Shown: positions 8,607 to 18,307, counted from the first letter of the stretch. The stretch: 64,000 bases of DNA from Gordonia aichiensis NBRC 108223 (GCF_000332975.1 NZ_BANR01000006.1:179521-243520); one strand, 5' to 3'. Notes: a model not told the origin generated them from the sequence alone. Translations and numbers: made by a program.

Positions 8607-10238
8607 CTACTCGTACACACCCTCGACCAGCCACCCACCCGCCCGGTAGTAGAGCAGCAGGGCGCGCGAATCCTCCAGGAGCACTTGGACTCTGGCGATG
8701 ATCCCGGTGTCGTCCATACCCGCCGGCCACGGCCCGGCCCACCAGCTCAGCGCCCAGGTGTCACGCACAGCACCCCCACTCGCCGCTCCCCCACGCACCC
8801 CACCCGCACCCCCGCGCGCCGTGCCCCCGCTACGCGCCATGCGCACGACGGCGGGTTCTTCGGAGAACGCCCCCCGACCGGTGACGGTGACCGGCTGCCC
8901 CGACGCGTCGATCAACGACACCGGGGTGCGGGACATCACCGTGGGTGCGGGCTGGGGAACCCGCCCGGGCCAGGGGGCCTTCGGATCGTGTTCGGGGATC
9001 TTCTCGTCGCCCAGCGGGATCAAGGTGATCTGATCCGACGGTCCGCGACCGCCGCTGCGCACGGGCACCTGCACGGCGTCGCCGCCGAGCAGTCCCTGCA
9101 CACGTTCCAGAGACCTCCGGGCACGCTCGGAGACCTCCGATTCGCCGGGGAGCCCTGCGCCCGTCAGCGCATAGTGCAACGCTCCGGCGTCGACCGTCTC
9201 GACCGGCTCGAGTCGCAGCATCGCGATGGGCGAATCCGGACGCGTGTCGCCGCGGTTCCTGCCCCGCCCCGCACCGGTCAACCATCCTTCCAACTGCCAG
9301 CGAATCCGATCGGCTGTGGCGTCGGATGTGAGTGGCTGCGCGCACCGCCACACCCGCGAATGTCGTTGTCCGTGTTCGGTGATGGCCTCGACCTTGAGCT
9401 TGGTACACGCGGCGGGCACATCAGAGAGCCTGCGATGCAACATGTCGGCGAGCCGTCGTCCCGCGAAGGCAGCCGAGTCGATCCGATCGATCGGCGGGTC
9501 ACAGACGTAGTCGACGACCAGTTCTGGTGAGGCGACGATCCCCGCGGGCCGCCGATCAGGCAGCGCGTTGGCCAATCGGTGTGCCACCGCGGCGTCGGCG
9601 GAGAACCGGGTGGCGACGTCGCGCGCGGGCATGGCAGCGAAATCGCCGATGGTGACCAGCCCTAGTCGTCGTAACAGGTCGACGAACTCGGTGCGCTCGG
9701 GGCACGACAGGCTCGGCTCGGCATTGAGCTCGGCCACCGGCAGCTCCGCCAGATAGGCGCGATCGCCGCCCGGTTCCACATGCTGGCCGCGTCGCGCGGC
9801 GATCACCGCGGTGAACATCTCGTCGGCAACACCGACCTGGGATTCCACTCCGCAGACCGAGACCTGGTCGACGAGTTTCTCCGCGAGCGACGCTTCTCCC
9901 CCGTGATGTCTGGCCGCTCCGTCGGCGGGCATCACCAGCAATCCCGGCCGCAACACCTCGACCACAGCGACCACCTCGGCGACCGCTGCCACCACCGGTT
10001 CGAAGAACCGTGCGTCGCGGTCGACGTCGGCGGTGAACACCCGCATATCCGGGCACACCGCCTGCGCCTGCCGCTTACGCATGCCGCGGCGAACCCCTGC
10101 GGCACGCGCGGTGGCAGAGCACGCGGTCACCCGGTTGGCCGAGAGCACCGCGATCGGTTGTGCGGGTGGAAGATCCTCATCGGCAGCCGCAGCCATCGCG
10201 GGCCAGTCAGGGCACCACAGGGCCATGATGCGTCCCAT
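8607..10238 (-). CDS. imuB: ImuB, non-catalytic Y-family polymerase homologue of the SOS mutasome
   Basis: 543 residues. ImuB is the hub that joins DnaE2 and ImuA' to the sliding clamp during translesion synthesis. The N-terminus (ALWCPDWPAMAAAA) has the fold of a Y-family polymerase but not the acidic metal ligands, as expected for ImuB. A helix-hairpin-helix-like and little-finger region follows, then a C-terminal tail containing SDQITLIPLGDEK (a possible clamp-binding stretch) and the conserved end LLYYRAGGWLVEGVYE. The ATG overlaps the imuA' stop by one base (TGATG), giving translational coupling. LexA control is expected through the box at 11169. Confidence 0.92.
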   Translation of the reverse strand: MGRIMALWCPDWPAMAAAADEDLPPAQPIAVLSANRVTACSATARAAGVRRGMRKRQAQAVCPDMRVFTADVDRDARFFEPVVAAVAEVVAVVEVLRPGLLVMPADGAARHHGGEASLAEKLVDQVSVCGVESQVGVADEMFTAVIAARRGQHVEPGGDRAYLAELPVAELNAEPSLSCPERTEFVDLLRRLGLVTIGDFAAMPARDVATRFSADAAVAHRLANALPDRRPAGIVASPELVVDYVCDPPIDRIDSAAFAGRRLADMLHRRLSDVPAACTKLKVEAITEHGQRHSRVWRCAQPLTSDATADRIRWQLEGWLTGAGRGRNRGDTRPDSPIAMLRLEPVETVDAGALHYALTGAGLPGESEVSERARRSLERVQGLLGGDAVQVPVRSGGRGPSDQITLIPLGDEKIPEHDPKAPWPGRVPQPAPTVMSRTPVSLIDASGQPVTVTGRGAFSEEPAVVRMARSGGTARGGAGGVRGGAASGGAVRDTWALSWWAGPWPAGMDDTGIIARVQVLLEDSRALLLYYRAGGWLVEGVYE

Positions 10239-11086
10239 CAGTTCGCCACCGCCGTGAGCCCCTGATCCAACGAACCGGCCCCGGATTCGACCGGACGTGT
10301 CAGACCCACGAGACCTCGCGACCCACCCGATGATCCGACGGTACTCAGATCGACGTCGGCACTGTGTGTCCGACGGTCACGCCCGGTGGCGGTGACCTGT
10401 AACCGCAGTCCGCCGATCCTGCCGTGCCCACGACGCGCGGCGGCGAGGTCGGCGCCGACACCGCCCGGGACGTGACGGTAGGTCAGCACCGACGCCTCCA
10501 TCCGGACCTGAGCCCCCGGCCAGTGCCCGTCGACGACCATCAGCGCCGACGAGTGTTGCCGCACCCGTCCGCTCACCACCCTGCAGCGCGCGGGCGCGAC
10601 GTCGACGCCGCGCAGCCCCAGGACGACCAGATCCATCCCGTCGAGGAGTACCGAGGCGATCTCCACCGGGTCGACGCCCGGGTCGGGCACGGTGGCGATT
10701 CGAGCGAGGTCGGCGCCCATTTCGGCCGCCGACAGCAGATTCAGCCAGGGCAGTCCGACAACCCCCACCTGACCACCACCACGACTCACCGCGGCGATCA
10801 TCGCAACCACGAGCGAACGCGCACCGGAGCAGCCGACCACACTCCCCCGTGCGATCCCCCCACGTCCCGCGGATTGGCCACGCGGCAACAGATCTGCGAG
10901 GACATCAGGTAGCGGGAGGCTGTCGTCGACCTCAGCCGAGCGGTCGGCGGAGACCCGATCAGGCATCCCCGACAGCACTGCCATGCGCTTGCGTAACCGG
11001 GCGAGCGTATCGGTGCGATCGTCGCCATCCGAACCCTCCCCGTCGCCCTGCGACGGGCACGGGTGAGCCAACGGCAAAACACTCAT
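10238..11086 (-). CDS. imuA': ImuA', RecA-like accessory protein of the SOS mutasome
   Basis: 282 residues, longer than M. tuberculosis ImuA' (about 200). The fold is RecA-like but the nucleotide-binding loop is degenerate (GSVVGCSGARSL in place of a GxxxxGKT/S P-loop), as is usual for actinobacterial ImuA'. It begins after a perfect AGGAGG ribosome site (11091-11096) and runs directly into imuB. The two genes form the imuA'-imuB operon, with dnaE2 about 8 kb away on the same strand. A LexA box lies 83 bp upstream of the start. The assignment rests on position, the degenerate RecA core and the partner gene. Confidence 0.88.
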   Translation of the reverse strand: MSVLPLAHPCPSQGDGEGSDGDDRTDTLARLRKRMAVLSGMPDRVSADRSAEVDDSLPLPDVLADLLPRGQSAGRGGIARGSVVGCSGARSLVVAMIAAVSRGGGQVGVVGLPWLNLLSAAEMGADLARIATVPDPGVDPVEIASVLLDGMDLVVLGLRGVDVAPARCRVVSGRVRQHSSALMVVDGHWPGAQVRMEASVLTYRHVPGGVGADLAAARRGHGRIGGLRLQVTATGRDRRTHSADVDLSTVGSSGGSRGLVGLTRPVESGAGSLDQGLTAVAN

Positions 11087-11168
11087 GAAGACCTCCTGGC
11101 CAGCGTTGATGATGCGTGGCGAGCCGGGAAGTTGCTGCGCCGTCGGTCGCTCGGATCACCGAGTCGGA

Positions 11169-11184
11169 TCGAACGTTTTTTCGA
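11169..11184 (-). promoter_or_regulatory. LexA (SOS) box of imuA'-imuB
   Basis: TCGAACGTTTTTTCGA fits TCGAAC-N4-GTTCGA with a single mismatch. It is located between the hydrolase gene ending at 11266 and the imuA' start, as expected for an SOS-inducible promoter. Binding is inferred from the match and from known LexA control of this operon in mycobacteria. Confidence 0.85.
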
Positions 11185-11265
11185 TATGGCGATCGTACGA
11201 CGCCCCTCTGACAGGACGCAACAGTGCAGGTGCCGGGACAGTCCGACGGGGCAATTCAGCGCAAC

Positions 11266-12009
11266 TCAGGCCGAGAACCGCGCATCGAGAAAGGCGAACA
11301 CGCGGGCCCAGGCGTCCGACGCCGCATCCTCGTCGTAGTGCATCCCGACGACGCGCAGCACCGCGTCGGGAACCGAATCGATGCGATTGGCGAAGCTGTG
11401 CCCGACCCCGGGATAGGTCGCGATGTCCGAGGGGATCCCGTGCTTGTCGAGGACACGCCGCAAACGCGATTCGCCGAACGGGATCAGCGGATCGCGCGCG
11501 CCGAACGACGCCACCACCGGGCAGGTATCCGCCGTCACGGCACGGTAGGTGGTGAGGCTTCCGTAGAACGGCGCTGCCGCGACGTACCGGGCATCGCCCT
11601 CGAGAAGCGCGAACCCGCCGCCCATGCAGAATCCGACGATGGCCACCTCTCCACTGGAGAGCGGGTCGGAGGCCAGACGACGTCGAGCACTCTCGAGAAT
11701 CCCGAACACCGGTCCGCGGCCCGAGACCAGCGACCGCATCGTGGACACGATGCACGCGGCACGATTCGTACCGGCGGTGAACAGCAGCGGCGCCAGCGCC
11801 AGGTACCCGTGGTCGGCGACGATACGCAGAGTGCGCACGATGTCGTCTTCCGCGCCCGTGATGTCGTGGACGAGAAGCACAGACGGCAGCGGACCGTCCG
11901 AATCGGCAGGTCGGGCCATCAGCGCATTCACACTCGCTGTGCCCGCGCCCGCAGGCAGCGACCCGTCACAGTCGACGACCAGCGATTCGACGACGGTGTT
12001 CTCGGTCAT
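11266..12009 (-). CDS. Dienelactone hydrolase family protein
   Basis: 247 residues of the alpha/beta-hydrolase fold. The dienelactone hydrolase triad is visible: Cys128 in GFCMGG, Asp173 in FGARDPLIPF and His204 in GVGHSF. Dienelactone hydrolases open cyclic lactones in aromatic degradation, but many paralogues act on other esters. I start at 12009 (GAAAGGAA upstream); this ATG overlaps the mmpL stop as ATGA, so the enzyme is translated as the second gene of an mmpL operon. An in-frame extension to 12093 would run back inside mmpL. The pairing suggests handling or resistance of the compound moved by the MmpL protein. Confidence 0.85.
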   Translation of the reverse strand: MTENTVVESLVVDCDGSLPAGAGTASVNALMARPADSDGPLPSVLLVHDITGAEDDIVRTLRIVADHGYLALAPLLFTAGTNRAACIVSTMRSLVSGRGPVFGILESARRRLASDPLSSGEVAIVGFCMGGGFALLEGDARYVAAAPFYGSLTTYRAVTADTCPVVASFGARDPLIPFGESRLRRVLDKHGIPSDIATYPGVGHSFANRIDSVPDAVLRVVGMHYDEDAASDAWARVFAFLDARFSA

Positions 12010-15000
12010 GATTGCGTTCCTTTCGGAGATGATGTGGTCGGAGAGGACGTGACAGCGTCGGATGCCGCCGACCCGCCACCGGACGACGGCCACCAGATCC
12101 GTGAGCCGAGCACGTGAAGGATCGACGGGACCAATACCGTCCGCACCACGGCGATGTCTAGCAGTAATCCTATGCCGATGGTGAATCCGGTCTGTAGCAG
12201 CAGAATGACCGATCCACTCATGAGCGCGAACATCGTGACGGCGAAGACGATCCCTGCCGTGGTGATGACCCGGCCGGTGCTACCGAATGTCCGTAGAATC
12301 GCCGATGTCGTTCCGCTCGAGGCGTTTTCACGAACACGCGAGGCGAACAGCATGCTGTAGTCGGCGCCGACTGCCACCAGACTCATGAACGAGACGGGTA
12401 GCACCGACCAGTGCAGCCCGATACCGATGATGTGTTGCCACACGAGCACACTGATGCCTGCGGCACTGAGAAACGACAGCAACACCGTGGCAACCAGGAT
12501 GAAAGGCGCGAGCAGGCTGCGCAACAGAGCAACCAGGATGACGAACACCGCGGCAAGCGCAACGATCCCGAACAGCAGGAAGTCCTTTTCCGACTGCGCG
12601 ATGAGGTCCGAGGTGATCGACGTCAGTCCGGTCGCATCCACACGTGCGTGTGACAGGCCACTGCCCTTCAACGACTGTTCGGCAGTCGTCGAGATATCGG
12701 ATACATGACTGGTCGCCTGCTCACCGTAGGGATTTCCCGACGGGATCACAAGCATACGAGCCACCCGGCCGTCGGACGACATGAGCATCTTCGACCCCGC
12801 CACCAGCCGCGGATCCTCGAATGCGCTGCGCGGCAGATAGAACCCCGCACCGGGGCCCTCCGACGTCGCCTTGCCCATCTCCGAGAGATATCCGGAGGCC
12901 TCGTCGAGTCCGCTGCGGAGTTGGTCGGTCATCGACACGACGGTGTCGGTTCCTGTCTTGGCCTCCGAAAGCCCCTGTGCCAGTTGATCCATACCCGACG
13001 TGAGCTGTCCCATACCGTCACGCAGTCGTGTGAGGTCCGAGCGGATGGACTCCGGCGAGCGCCCGCCCAATGATGCGGTGAGGGTGGAGATGGCCGAGAG
13101 TCCGGCGCGCAGATCGGGCATGACCGACGACACCGTCCGCAGGTCGTCGGGGTTGAGGTTCGCCGCGTTCTGCGCCGCCGTGAACGCCGCGCTCAGCGCA
13201 TGATTCGACATGCCGTCGAGTTGCTCGAACAGCGTTCGCCCCTGCATACACAGCGGCGAACTCAGACACTGCGCGGAGGGTTGCGGCGATGCGTACGGGG
13301 AGAGTGCCCGCGACAGCGAATCGATGGCCTGCCGCTGTGAGTTCAGCGTCGACACCAGCGTTTGCAGTGACGACAGTTGCGGTTCCAATCGCGCGAGTAC
13401 CTGGGCCAATGACTGACCGTCAGCGGTCCGGGCGGTAGCGATGTTGTCGGCCAGGGGAAGTAGGTCGAGAACCGAGTTCGACAGGTCGACAACCTGGTTG
13501 ACGCCCGACACCAGCTCGGGCAGTTGCTTGGTCGACTCGACCGCGCCGTCACGAAGCGCGGTCATGCCCTGGGTCAGTCGCTCCAGATCCGGTCGGGCAT
13601 CGGCGATCTGGGTTCCCGCATCGGCGAGCCGACCAGCGATCAGTGCCGCCTGGTATCCGATGGCCGATTCGGGCAGTTGGCGACCGTCGGGCCTGGTCAA
13701 CGAGCGCACATAGGCGACGTTCGGGAGGTCGGTGACCGCTGAGGCAACGCGATCGAGCGCAGCGAGATCGGTGGTGGTACGCATGTCGTGATCGCTGCGG
13801 ATGATCAGGAACTCCGGGACGATTTCGTTTGCGCCATAGTGTTTCGCGACGAGATCGTACCCACGGGAGCTGTCGGTGGGATGCAGCTGCATGGCGTTGT
13901 CGTCGCCATTGGCGCGGAAGGTCACGACGGGTATCGCCAACAGGATCAGCAACAGCAACGACGCACCCGCCAACGCGCCGGAGCGGCGCAAAATGAAGCG
14001 ACCGCGGCGGCGCCAGATGAAGTCTCGGGACGGCCGTGGTTCGATCCTGCCGTGTCGGCCGAGAATGGCCATCATCGCGGGAGTGAATGTCAGTGCGACA
14101 GCGAGTGTGACGACGAGTCCGATCGCAATCGGCGGCCCCGAGGTGGTGAACATCCCGTTGCGCGCCATGAGCATCGCCGTGGCCGACGCCGCGATGGTGA
14201 GTGCCGACGCCGTGAGCACCTCCCCGACACTGAGACCGGCGAACCCCACGGCCGACCGGGACGAGAGACCCTTCCGTCTACCGTCGTGATAGGCGGCCAT
14301 CTGGAAGATGGCGTAGTCGGTACCCGCGGCCAGCACCAACGCGGTCATCAAGGTGACGGTCAGCGTCGACAACGCGAGCGCGCCGTGATCTCCCAACCCG
14401 GACACCACCGCACGCGATGCCGCCAACGACACACCGATCGTCAGGAGCGGCACCAGCGCGGCGATCACCGAGCGATACGACATCACCATGAGCACCGTGA
14501 TCAACAGGACCGATACCGCGGTGATCACGACCATTGATGTGTCCAAGGACGTGAACTCGTCGACGACGACGGGCGCGGGACCCGAGAAATGGGTCTGCAG
14601 ACCCGCGGGCTTCTCGACAGCATCAAGATGATGACGCACCGCTTCGGTGGCGCGGTGTGCCGCCGCGGTACCGATGGCTCCCCGTTCGGCGACCAGCAGC
14701 GTGATCGCCTTCCCGTCGGGGCTCACCGCATAGTCGCGCGTCGCCGGATTTCCGAACATGTCCAGCACGTAGGAGACGTGCTCCCGGTCGTCGAGCAGCC
14801 GCTGCACCACCGCGGAGTAGTAGCGCTCTTCTGCAGGTCCGATCGTGGTGTCGCCTGCCATCACCACCGACCCGACCGCCGTCGAGGGATCATTGCCGAA
14901 ATCGCGCGCCATATCGGCGATCGCCTGTGTCGACGGTAGATCCGCAGGCACGATCGCGGCCGACTTCTCTGCTGCCGTCTGCTCGATCTGGGGTATCGCG

Positions 15001-15131
15001 ATGTTGAGGGCACCGACCACGACGACCCAGAAACCCACGACCCACCACGGATAGGCCGCGGCCATACGTCCGGGAGCCGCGAGCACCGATCGTGCTGTCA
15101 GCCCTGTTCTGTTCCTCGGTCGACGTCCCAT
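12006..15131 (-). CDS. MmpL-family RND transporter
   Basis: About 1041 residues with two RND halves. Each has an N-terminal TM, a large periplasmic domain and a bundle of TM helices carrying the MmpL proton-relay motifs GTDYAIF and GADYSMLF. The second periplasmic domain is long and helical. MmpL proteins export lipids, siderophores or drugs across the inner membrane. ATG 15131 is chosen because GAGAGG lies six bases upstream; ATG 15152 is the longer alternative. The gene is divergent from a TetR regulator and coupled to a dienelactone hydrolase. No lipid synthesis genes are adjacent, so a drug or xenobiotic efflux role is as likely as lipid export. Confidence 0.88.
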   Translation of the reverse strand: MGRRPRNRTGLTARSVLAAPGRMAAAYPWWVVGFWVVVVGALNIAIPQIEQTAAEKSAAIVPADLPSTQAIADMARDFGNDPSTAVGSVVMAGDTTIGPAEERYYSAVVQRLLDDREHVSYVLDMFGNPATRDYAVSPDGKAITLLVAERGAIGTAAAHRATEAVRHHLDAVEKPAGLQTHFSGPAPVVVDEFTSLDTSMVVITAVSVLLITVLMVMSYRSVIAALVPLLTIGVSLAASRAVVSGLGDHGALALSTLTVTLMTALVLAAGTDYAIFQMAAYHDGRRKGLSSRSAVGFAGLSVGEVLTASALTIAASATAMLMARNGMFTTSGPPIAIGLVVTLAVALTFTPAMMAILGRHGRIEPRPSRDFIWRRRGRFILRRSGALAGASLLLLILLAIPVVTFRANGDDNAMQLHPTDSSRGYDLVAKHYGANEIVPEFLIIRSDHDMRTTTDLAALDRVASAVTDLPNVAYVRSLTRPDGRQLPESAIGYQAALIAGRLADAGTQIADARPDLERLTQGMTALRDGAVESTKQLPELVSGVNQVVDLSNSVLDLLPLADNIATARTADGQSLAQVLARLEPQLSSLQTLVSTLNSQRQAIDSLSRALSPYASPQPSAQCLSSPLCMQGRTLFEQLDGMSNHALSAAFTAAQNAANLNPDDLRTVSSVMPDLRAGLSAISTLTASLGGRSPESIRSDLTRLRDGMGQLTSGMDQLAQGLSEAKTGTDTVVSMTDQLRSGLDEASGYLSEMGKATSEGPGAGFYLPRSAFEDPRLVAGSKMLMSSDGRVARMLVIPSGNPYGEQATSHVSDISTTAEQSLKGSGLSHARVDATGLTSITSDLIAQSEKDFLLFGIVALAAVFVILVALLRSLLAPFILVATVLLSFLSAAGISVLVWQHIIGIGLHWSVLPVSFMSLVAVGADYSMLFASRVRENASSGTTSAILRTFGSTGRVITTAGIVFAVTMFALMSGSVILLLQTGFTIGIGLLLDIAVVRTVLVPSILHVLGSRIWWPSSGGGSAASDAVTSSPTTSSPKGTQS

Positions 15132-15162
15132 CCCCACCCTCTCGTGAGACATTTAGACACAA

Positions 15163-15173
15163 AATGACTCATT
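15163..15173. promoter_or_regulatory. Candidate operator between mmpL and tetR
   Basis: AATGACTCATT is an 11-bp palindrome about its central base, between the divergent mmpL and TetR genes. Just left of it, GAGACATTTAGACAC (15145-15159) carries two AGACA half-sites, resembling the half-site of the operator at 16499-16515. Either could be the target of one of the two TetR proteins nearby. Confidence 0.4.
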
Positions 15174-15219
15174 GACCGAGACGGTAGCATCGGTGCGTAA
15201 TCGAGGACAAGAAGGGCCC

Positions 15220-15867
15220 ATGAACAACGACGATGCGATGTCGGCGATACGCCAACTCCTCATCTCGCCCGACAGCGACTCAGAACAGTCGTCGGTGGTC
15301 ACCGATGTCCTCGAAGCCGCCGTCGGAGTGATCCTCACGATCGGATGGCAGCGCCTGACGATGGCCGACGTCGCCAAGCGGGCGGGCGTCGCCCGTGCCA
15401 CCGTGTACCGCCACTTCGCAACCAAGGACGATCTGCGACGCGCGGTGGGCGCGCGGGAGGTCCAGAAGTTCCTGCTGGAAATACTGGAACTGCGTTCCGC
15501 CGCACCAGATCTCGAGTCCGGAATGGTAGCGGCCGTTCGCCACATCATCAACGAGGTCCGCACCAATCCACTGATCGCACGCCTACGCGAGACCGACCGC
15601 GAGTTACTCATGGACGTGGTGTCGCGCGACGACATCGTGACCTACGCGACGCAGTTCTGCGCGCAGATGTGGCGGACACAGCTGTACGCCGCCGACGATG
15701 AGATCGCCGAGGCCGACTGGAACCATCTGCTCATGGTCAGCGAGATCACCGTTCGGGTGTCACTGTCACTGGCATTGAACCCCACCACCAGCACCGATCT
15801 CAGCACGGAAGAGGGCGCCACCGACTTCGTGCGCCGGTTCACGAAAGCCCTCTTGCCCGATGCCTAG
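15220..15867 (+). CDS. TetR-family regulator, divergent from mmpL
   Basis: 215 residues from ATG 15220, which has AAGAAGGG upstream; the in-frame ATG at 15172 has none. The helix-turn-helix is MADVAKRAGVARATVYRHFATKDDLRRAV. Its position, divergent from the MmpL gene and 88 bp away, makes it the likely mmpL repressor. It overlaps the start of a second TetR gene by 8 bp, so both are made from one message. Confidence 0.86.
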   Translation: MNNDDAMSAIRQLLISPDSDSEQSSVVTDVLEAAVGVILTIGWQRLTMADVAKRAGVARATVYRHFATKDDLRRAVGAREVQKFLLEILELRSAAPDLESGMVAAVRHIINEVRTNPLIARLRETDRELLMDVVSRDDIVTYATQFCAQMWRTQLYAADDEIAEADWNHLLMVSEITVRVSLSLALNPTTSTDLSTEEGATDFVRRFTKALLPDA

Positions 15868-16447
15868 GATCAAGGCCGGGTCGGTCGCCGAACACCGCGC
15901 CGCCGTCATGACCCAGTTGCTCGACGGCACCGAACGACTCCTCCTGTCAGGAGCGGATGCCACGCTGACCGCCGCGGGCATCGCTGCGGAGGCCGGCATC
16001 GCGCGCAACAGCATCTACCGCTACGTGTCCTCGGTCGACGACCTCATCGAGATGGTGCTCGAGCGCGGGTTCACCGACTGGTCGACCGCCGTGGCCGCGC
16101 GCGTCGCCCATGCCTCGGACCCACGCACAGCCATCCTCACCTACGCCGAGGCCAACCTCGAGTTCGCGGCTGACGGTCGACATGCCTGGCGTACGGCCAT
16201 TGCCCGAATTCACCTGTCCGACAACGCGCGCAGCAGAGTCATGGCCCTACACGAACAGATCACCGCCACCCTGCACGAGGCGGTCAACGCTGTCGGCGTC
16301 GTCGACACCGACCTCACCGAGGCCACGATCGCCGCCATCGTCGACGCCTGCATCGGACGCATCGACGCCGGGCAACCGCTTCCCGAGGTGCTCGATCACG
16401 CTCGCAAGAGCGTCGGTGCAGTCATCGACGCCTGCATGCCCGGCTGA
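15860..16447 (+). CDS. Second TetR-family regulator
   Basis: 195 residues with the helix-turn-helix LTAAGIAAEAGIARNSIYRYVSSVDDLIEMVL. It starts inside the last codons of the preceding TetR gene and precedes an ABC exporter by 115 bp. A strong palindrome (16499-16515) lies in that gap, which makes this protein the likely repressor of the exporter. Two consecutive tetR genes, each next to a transporter, suggest a small resistance island. Ligands are unknown. Confidence 0.84.
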   Translation: MPRIKAGSVAEHRAAVMTQLLDGTERLLLSGADATLTAAGIAAEAGIARNSIYRYVSSVDDLIEMVLERGFTDWSTAVAARVAHASDPRTAILTYAEANLEFAADGRHAWRTAIARIHLSDNARSRVMALHEQITATLHEAVNAVGVVDTDLTEATIAAIVDACIGRIDAGQPLPEVLDHARKSVGAVIDACMPG

Positions 16448-16498
16448 CGATTCGGCGCTCGCCCCCGACGCCGCGGGAGATCTGGCACACAACACTTT

Positions 16499-16515
16499 GG
16501 AGACATGGTGTCTCC
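16499..16515. promoter_or_regulatory. Probable TetR operator of the ABC exporter
   Basis: GGAGACATGGTGTCTCC is a palindrome with 7-bp arms and a 3-bp centre, 48 bp before the permease start. A weaker related palindrome, TTAGCGACACTGCGTCTCTAA minus its last base, begins at 16530. Repeated GACA/TGTC half-sites suggest cooperative binding by the adjacent TetR protein. Confidence 0.6.
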
Positions 16516-16562
16516 ATGTGTAGATTCACTTAGCGACACTGCGTCTCTAAGAAGGAACCCGA

Positions 16563-17648
16563 ATGTTTGTCGCTCTCCACGAGTTACGCGCGGCCTGGGG
16601 CCGATTCATGTTGATGGGTGTGGTGATCGCCCTGGTCTCCGCCCTGGTCGGAATGGTCTCCGGCTTCACCATCGGCCTCGGCAACGACACCGTATCCGCA
16701 CTGCGGGCCATGCCCACCGACTCAATGGTCTTCGCCAAGGGGACATCCGATTTCACCCGCAGCGTGCTGACCGGGGATCAGGTCTCGGCTTGGGCTCGAC
16801 ACTCCGGCGTGAACGCACACCCGCTCGGCATCGGGATCTTCCACGGCGAGACGTCCGACGACTCGTCGGTCGACATGGCCGTGATCGGAGCCGAACCGCA
16901 CAGTCCCCTGCTTCCGGCGACCACCCATGGCCGGCAGGTCGCGGCACCGGGCGAGGTGGTGGTCTCCGAGGGCTTGGCGGACAGCGGGATTCGCATCGGC
17001 GATTCCATCAGGATCGACAACTCCGACGTCGGACTCCACGTCGTCGGCATCACCGACACACTCTCCTACGGCCACGTGGCAGCCGCATACGTCCCCCTCG
17101 ACACCTGGCGACTCCTACGTTTCGCACCCGACGGGAACCTGCGCCCACACGACGAGGGAGCAGCCGGGGCGATCGCGCTCACCGGAGGCAGCGCACCTGC
17201 GGAACTCGCTGACACGCATGTGGTCGGTGAGGACGTCATTCTCGCTGCGGCACCCGGCTATTCGGGAGAGCGACTGACCATGAACTCGATCATCGCGTTC
17301 CTCTACGTCATCGCGCCGCTCATCGTGGCAGCTTTCTTCGCGGTCTGGGTCGTCCAGCGGCGCTCCGTCTATGCACTACAGCGCGCACTGGGGGTGTCGC
17401 GCCTGGCACTCGTGGGCGCCGCACTGGCGCAGGCAGCCGTGGTCGTGGTTCTTGCGACCGTCATCGGTTCGGCCATCGCGTATCTGCTCGGCCTCGCGAT
17501 GGGCTCGGCCGTTCCGTTCGATCTACCGGCAACGTCATTGGCCACCACCGGCATCGCCGTCATCGCGGCGTCGATGATCGGCTCGGCTGTCAGCCTCCGA
17601 TGGGTTCTGACAGCAGACCCCCAGATCATGTTAGGAGAATCGCGATGA
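16563..17648 (+). CDS. FtsX-like ABC transporter permease
   Basis: 361 residues. TM1 lies near the N-terminus (FMLMGVVIALVSALVGMVSG), then comes an extracytoplasmic domain of about 200 residues and three C-terminal TM helices. This is the MacB/FtsX (DUF214) layout, here with the short form seen in heme exporter HrtB and DevC-like proteins. AAGGAA precedes the start. Its end overlaps the ATPase gene by 4 bp (ATGA), so the two form one exporter. These mechanotransmission exporters move lipophilic drugs, heme or peptides to the outside. The substrate is not identifiable. Confidence 0.84.
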   Translation: MFVALHELRAAWGRFMLMGVVIALVSALVGMVSGFTIGLGNDTVSALRAMPTDSMVFAKGTSDFTRSVLTGDQVSAWARHSGVNAHPLGIGIFHGETSDDSSVDMAVIGAEPHSPLLPATTHGRQVAAPGEVVVSEGLADSGIRIGDSIRIDNSDVGLHVVGITDTLSYGHVAAAYVPLDTWRLLRFAPDGNLRPHDEGAAGAIALTGGSAPAELADTHVVGEDVILAAAPGYSGERLTMNSIIAFLYVIAPLIVAAFFAVWVVQRRSVYALQRALGVSRLALVGAALAQAAVVVVLATVIGSAIAYLLGLAMGSAVPFDLPATSLATTGIAVIAASMIGSAVSLRWVLTADPQIMLGESR

Positions 17649-18307
17649 GCCTCGACCTACACGACATCGTCGTCGAATATCGTTCCAGCACAGAGACATC
17701 ACGTGTCCTCGACCATGTGTCCGCGTCGTTCGCCCACGGTCAGATGACCACGATCACCGGTCCGTCGGGATCCGGCAAGTCGACGCTGCTCGGCGTCTGC
17801 GGAGCGCTCCGACGACCCGATGGCGGAACCCTCACTCTCGACGACACCGATGTCACGGCGCTGTCCGACCGTCGTCGCACGGAGTTGCGCAGACACCAGG
17901 TGGGGTATGTGTTCCAGAGCGGAAATCTCTTCCCCGGACTCACCGCGATAGACCAGGTGCTCGCGATGGCGGCGATCTCCGGGCGACGACCACGCTCGAT
18001 GCGGGCTCGCGCGCACGAACTGCTCGACGCGGTGGGGCTCGCCGACGCCGTCCGGTCGAGGCCCGAGCAGTTATCCGGAGGCCAGCGGCAACGGGTCGCG
18101 ATCGCCCGTGCACTGATCCACGAGCCCCGAATCCTCCTCGTCGACGAACCAACGGCAGCGGTCGACCGATCACAGGCAGGCACGATCACGGATCTGCTGC
18201 ACAGCGTGACGACCGAGCACGACTGCATCACCGTCGTCGCCACGCACGACCCTGAGGTCGTCGCCCGCGCGGATGCCACGGTCGACCTGGCCCACGCGGT
18301 TCGGTGA
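17645..18307 (+). CDS. ABC transporter ATP-binding protein (LolD/MacB type)
   Basis: 220 residues with Walker A GPSGSGKST, signature LSGGQRQR, Walker B ILLVDEPTAAVD and the H-loop ATHDPEV. The YVFQSGNLFPGLTAIDQV segment is typical of the LolD/MacB group. The start overlaps the permease stop and has AGGAGAA upstream. It supplies energy to the FtsX-like permease. The operon is probably controlled by the upstream TetR protein. Confidence 0.9.
   Translation: MSLDLHDIVVEYRSSTETSRVLDHVSASFAHGQMTTITGPSGSGKSTLLGVCGALRRPDGGTLTLDDTDVTALSDRRRTELRRHQVGYVFQSGNLFPGLTAIDQVLAMAAISGRRPRSMRARAHELLDAVGLADAVRSRPEQLSGGQRQRVAIARALIHEPRILLVDEPTAAVDRSQAGTITDLLHSVTTEHDCITVVATHDPEVVARADATVDLAHAVR

Noticed and set aside
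8257..8649. Frames running through the repeat region before imuB
   Set aside because: They only translate the duplicated repeats; no domain, no ribosome site and no conserved composition.
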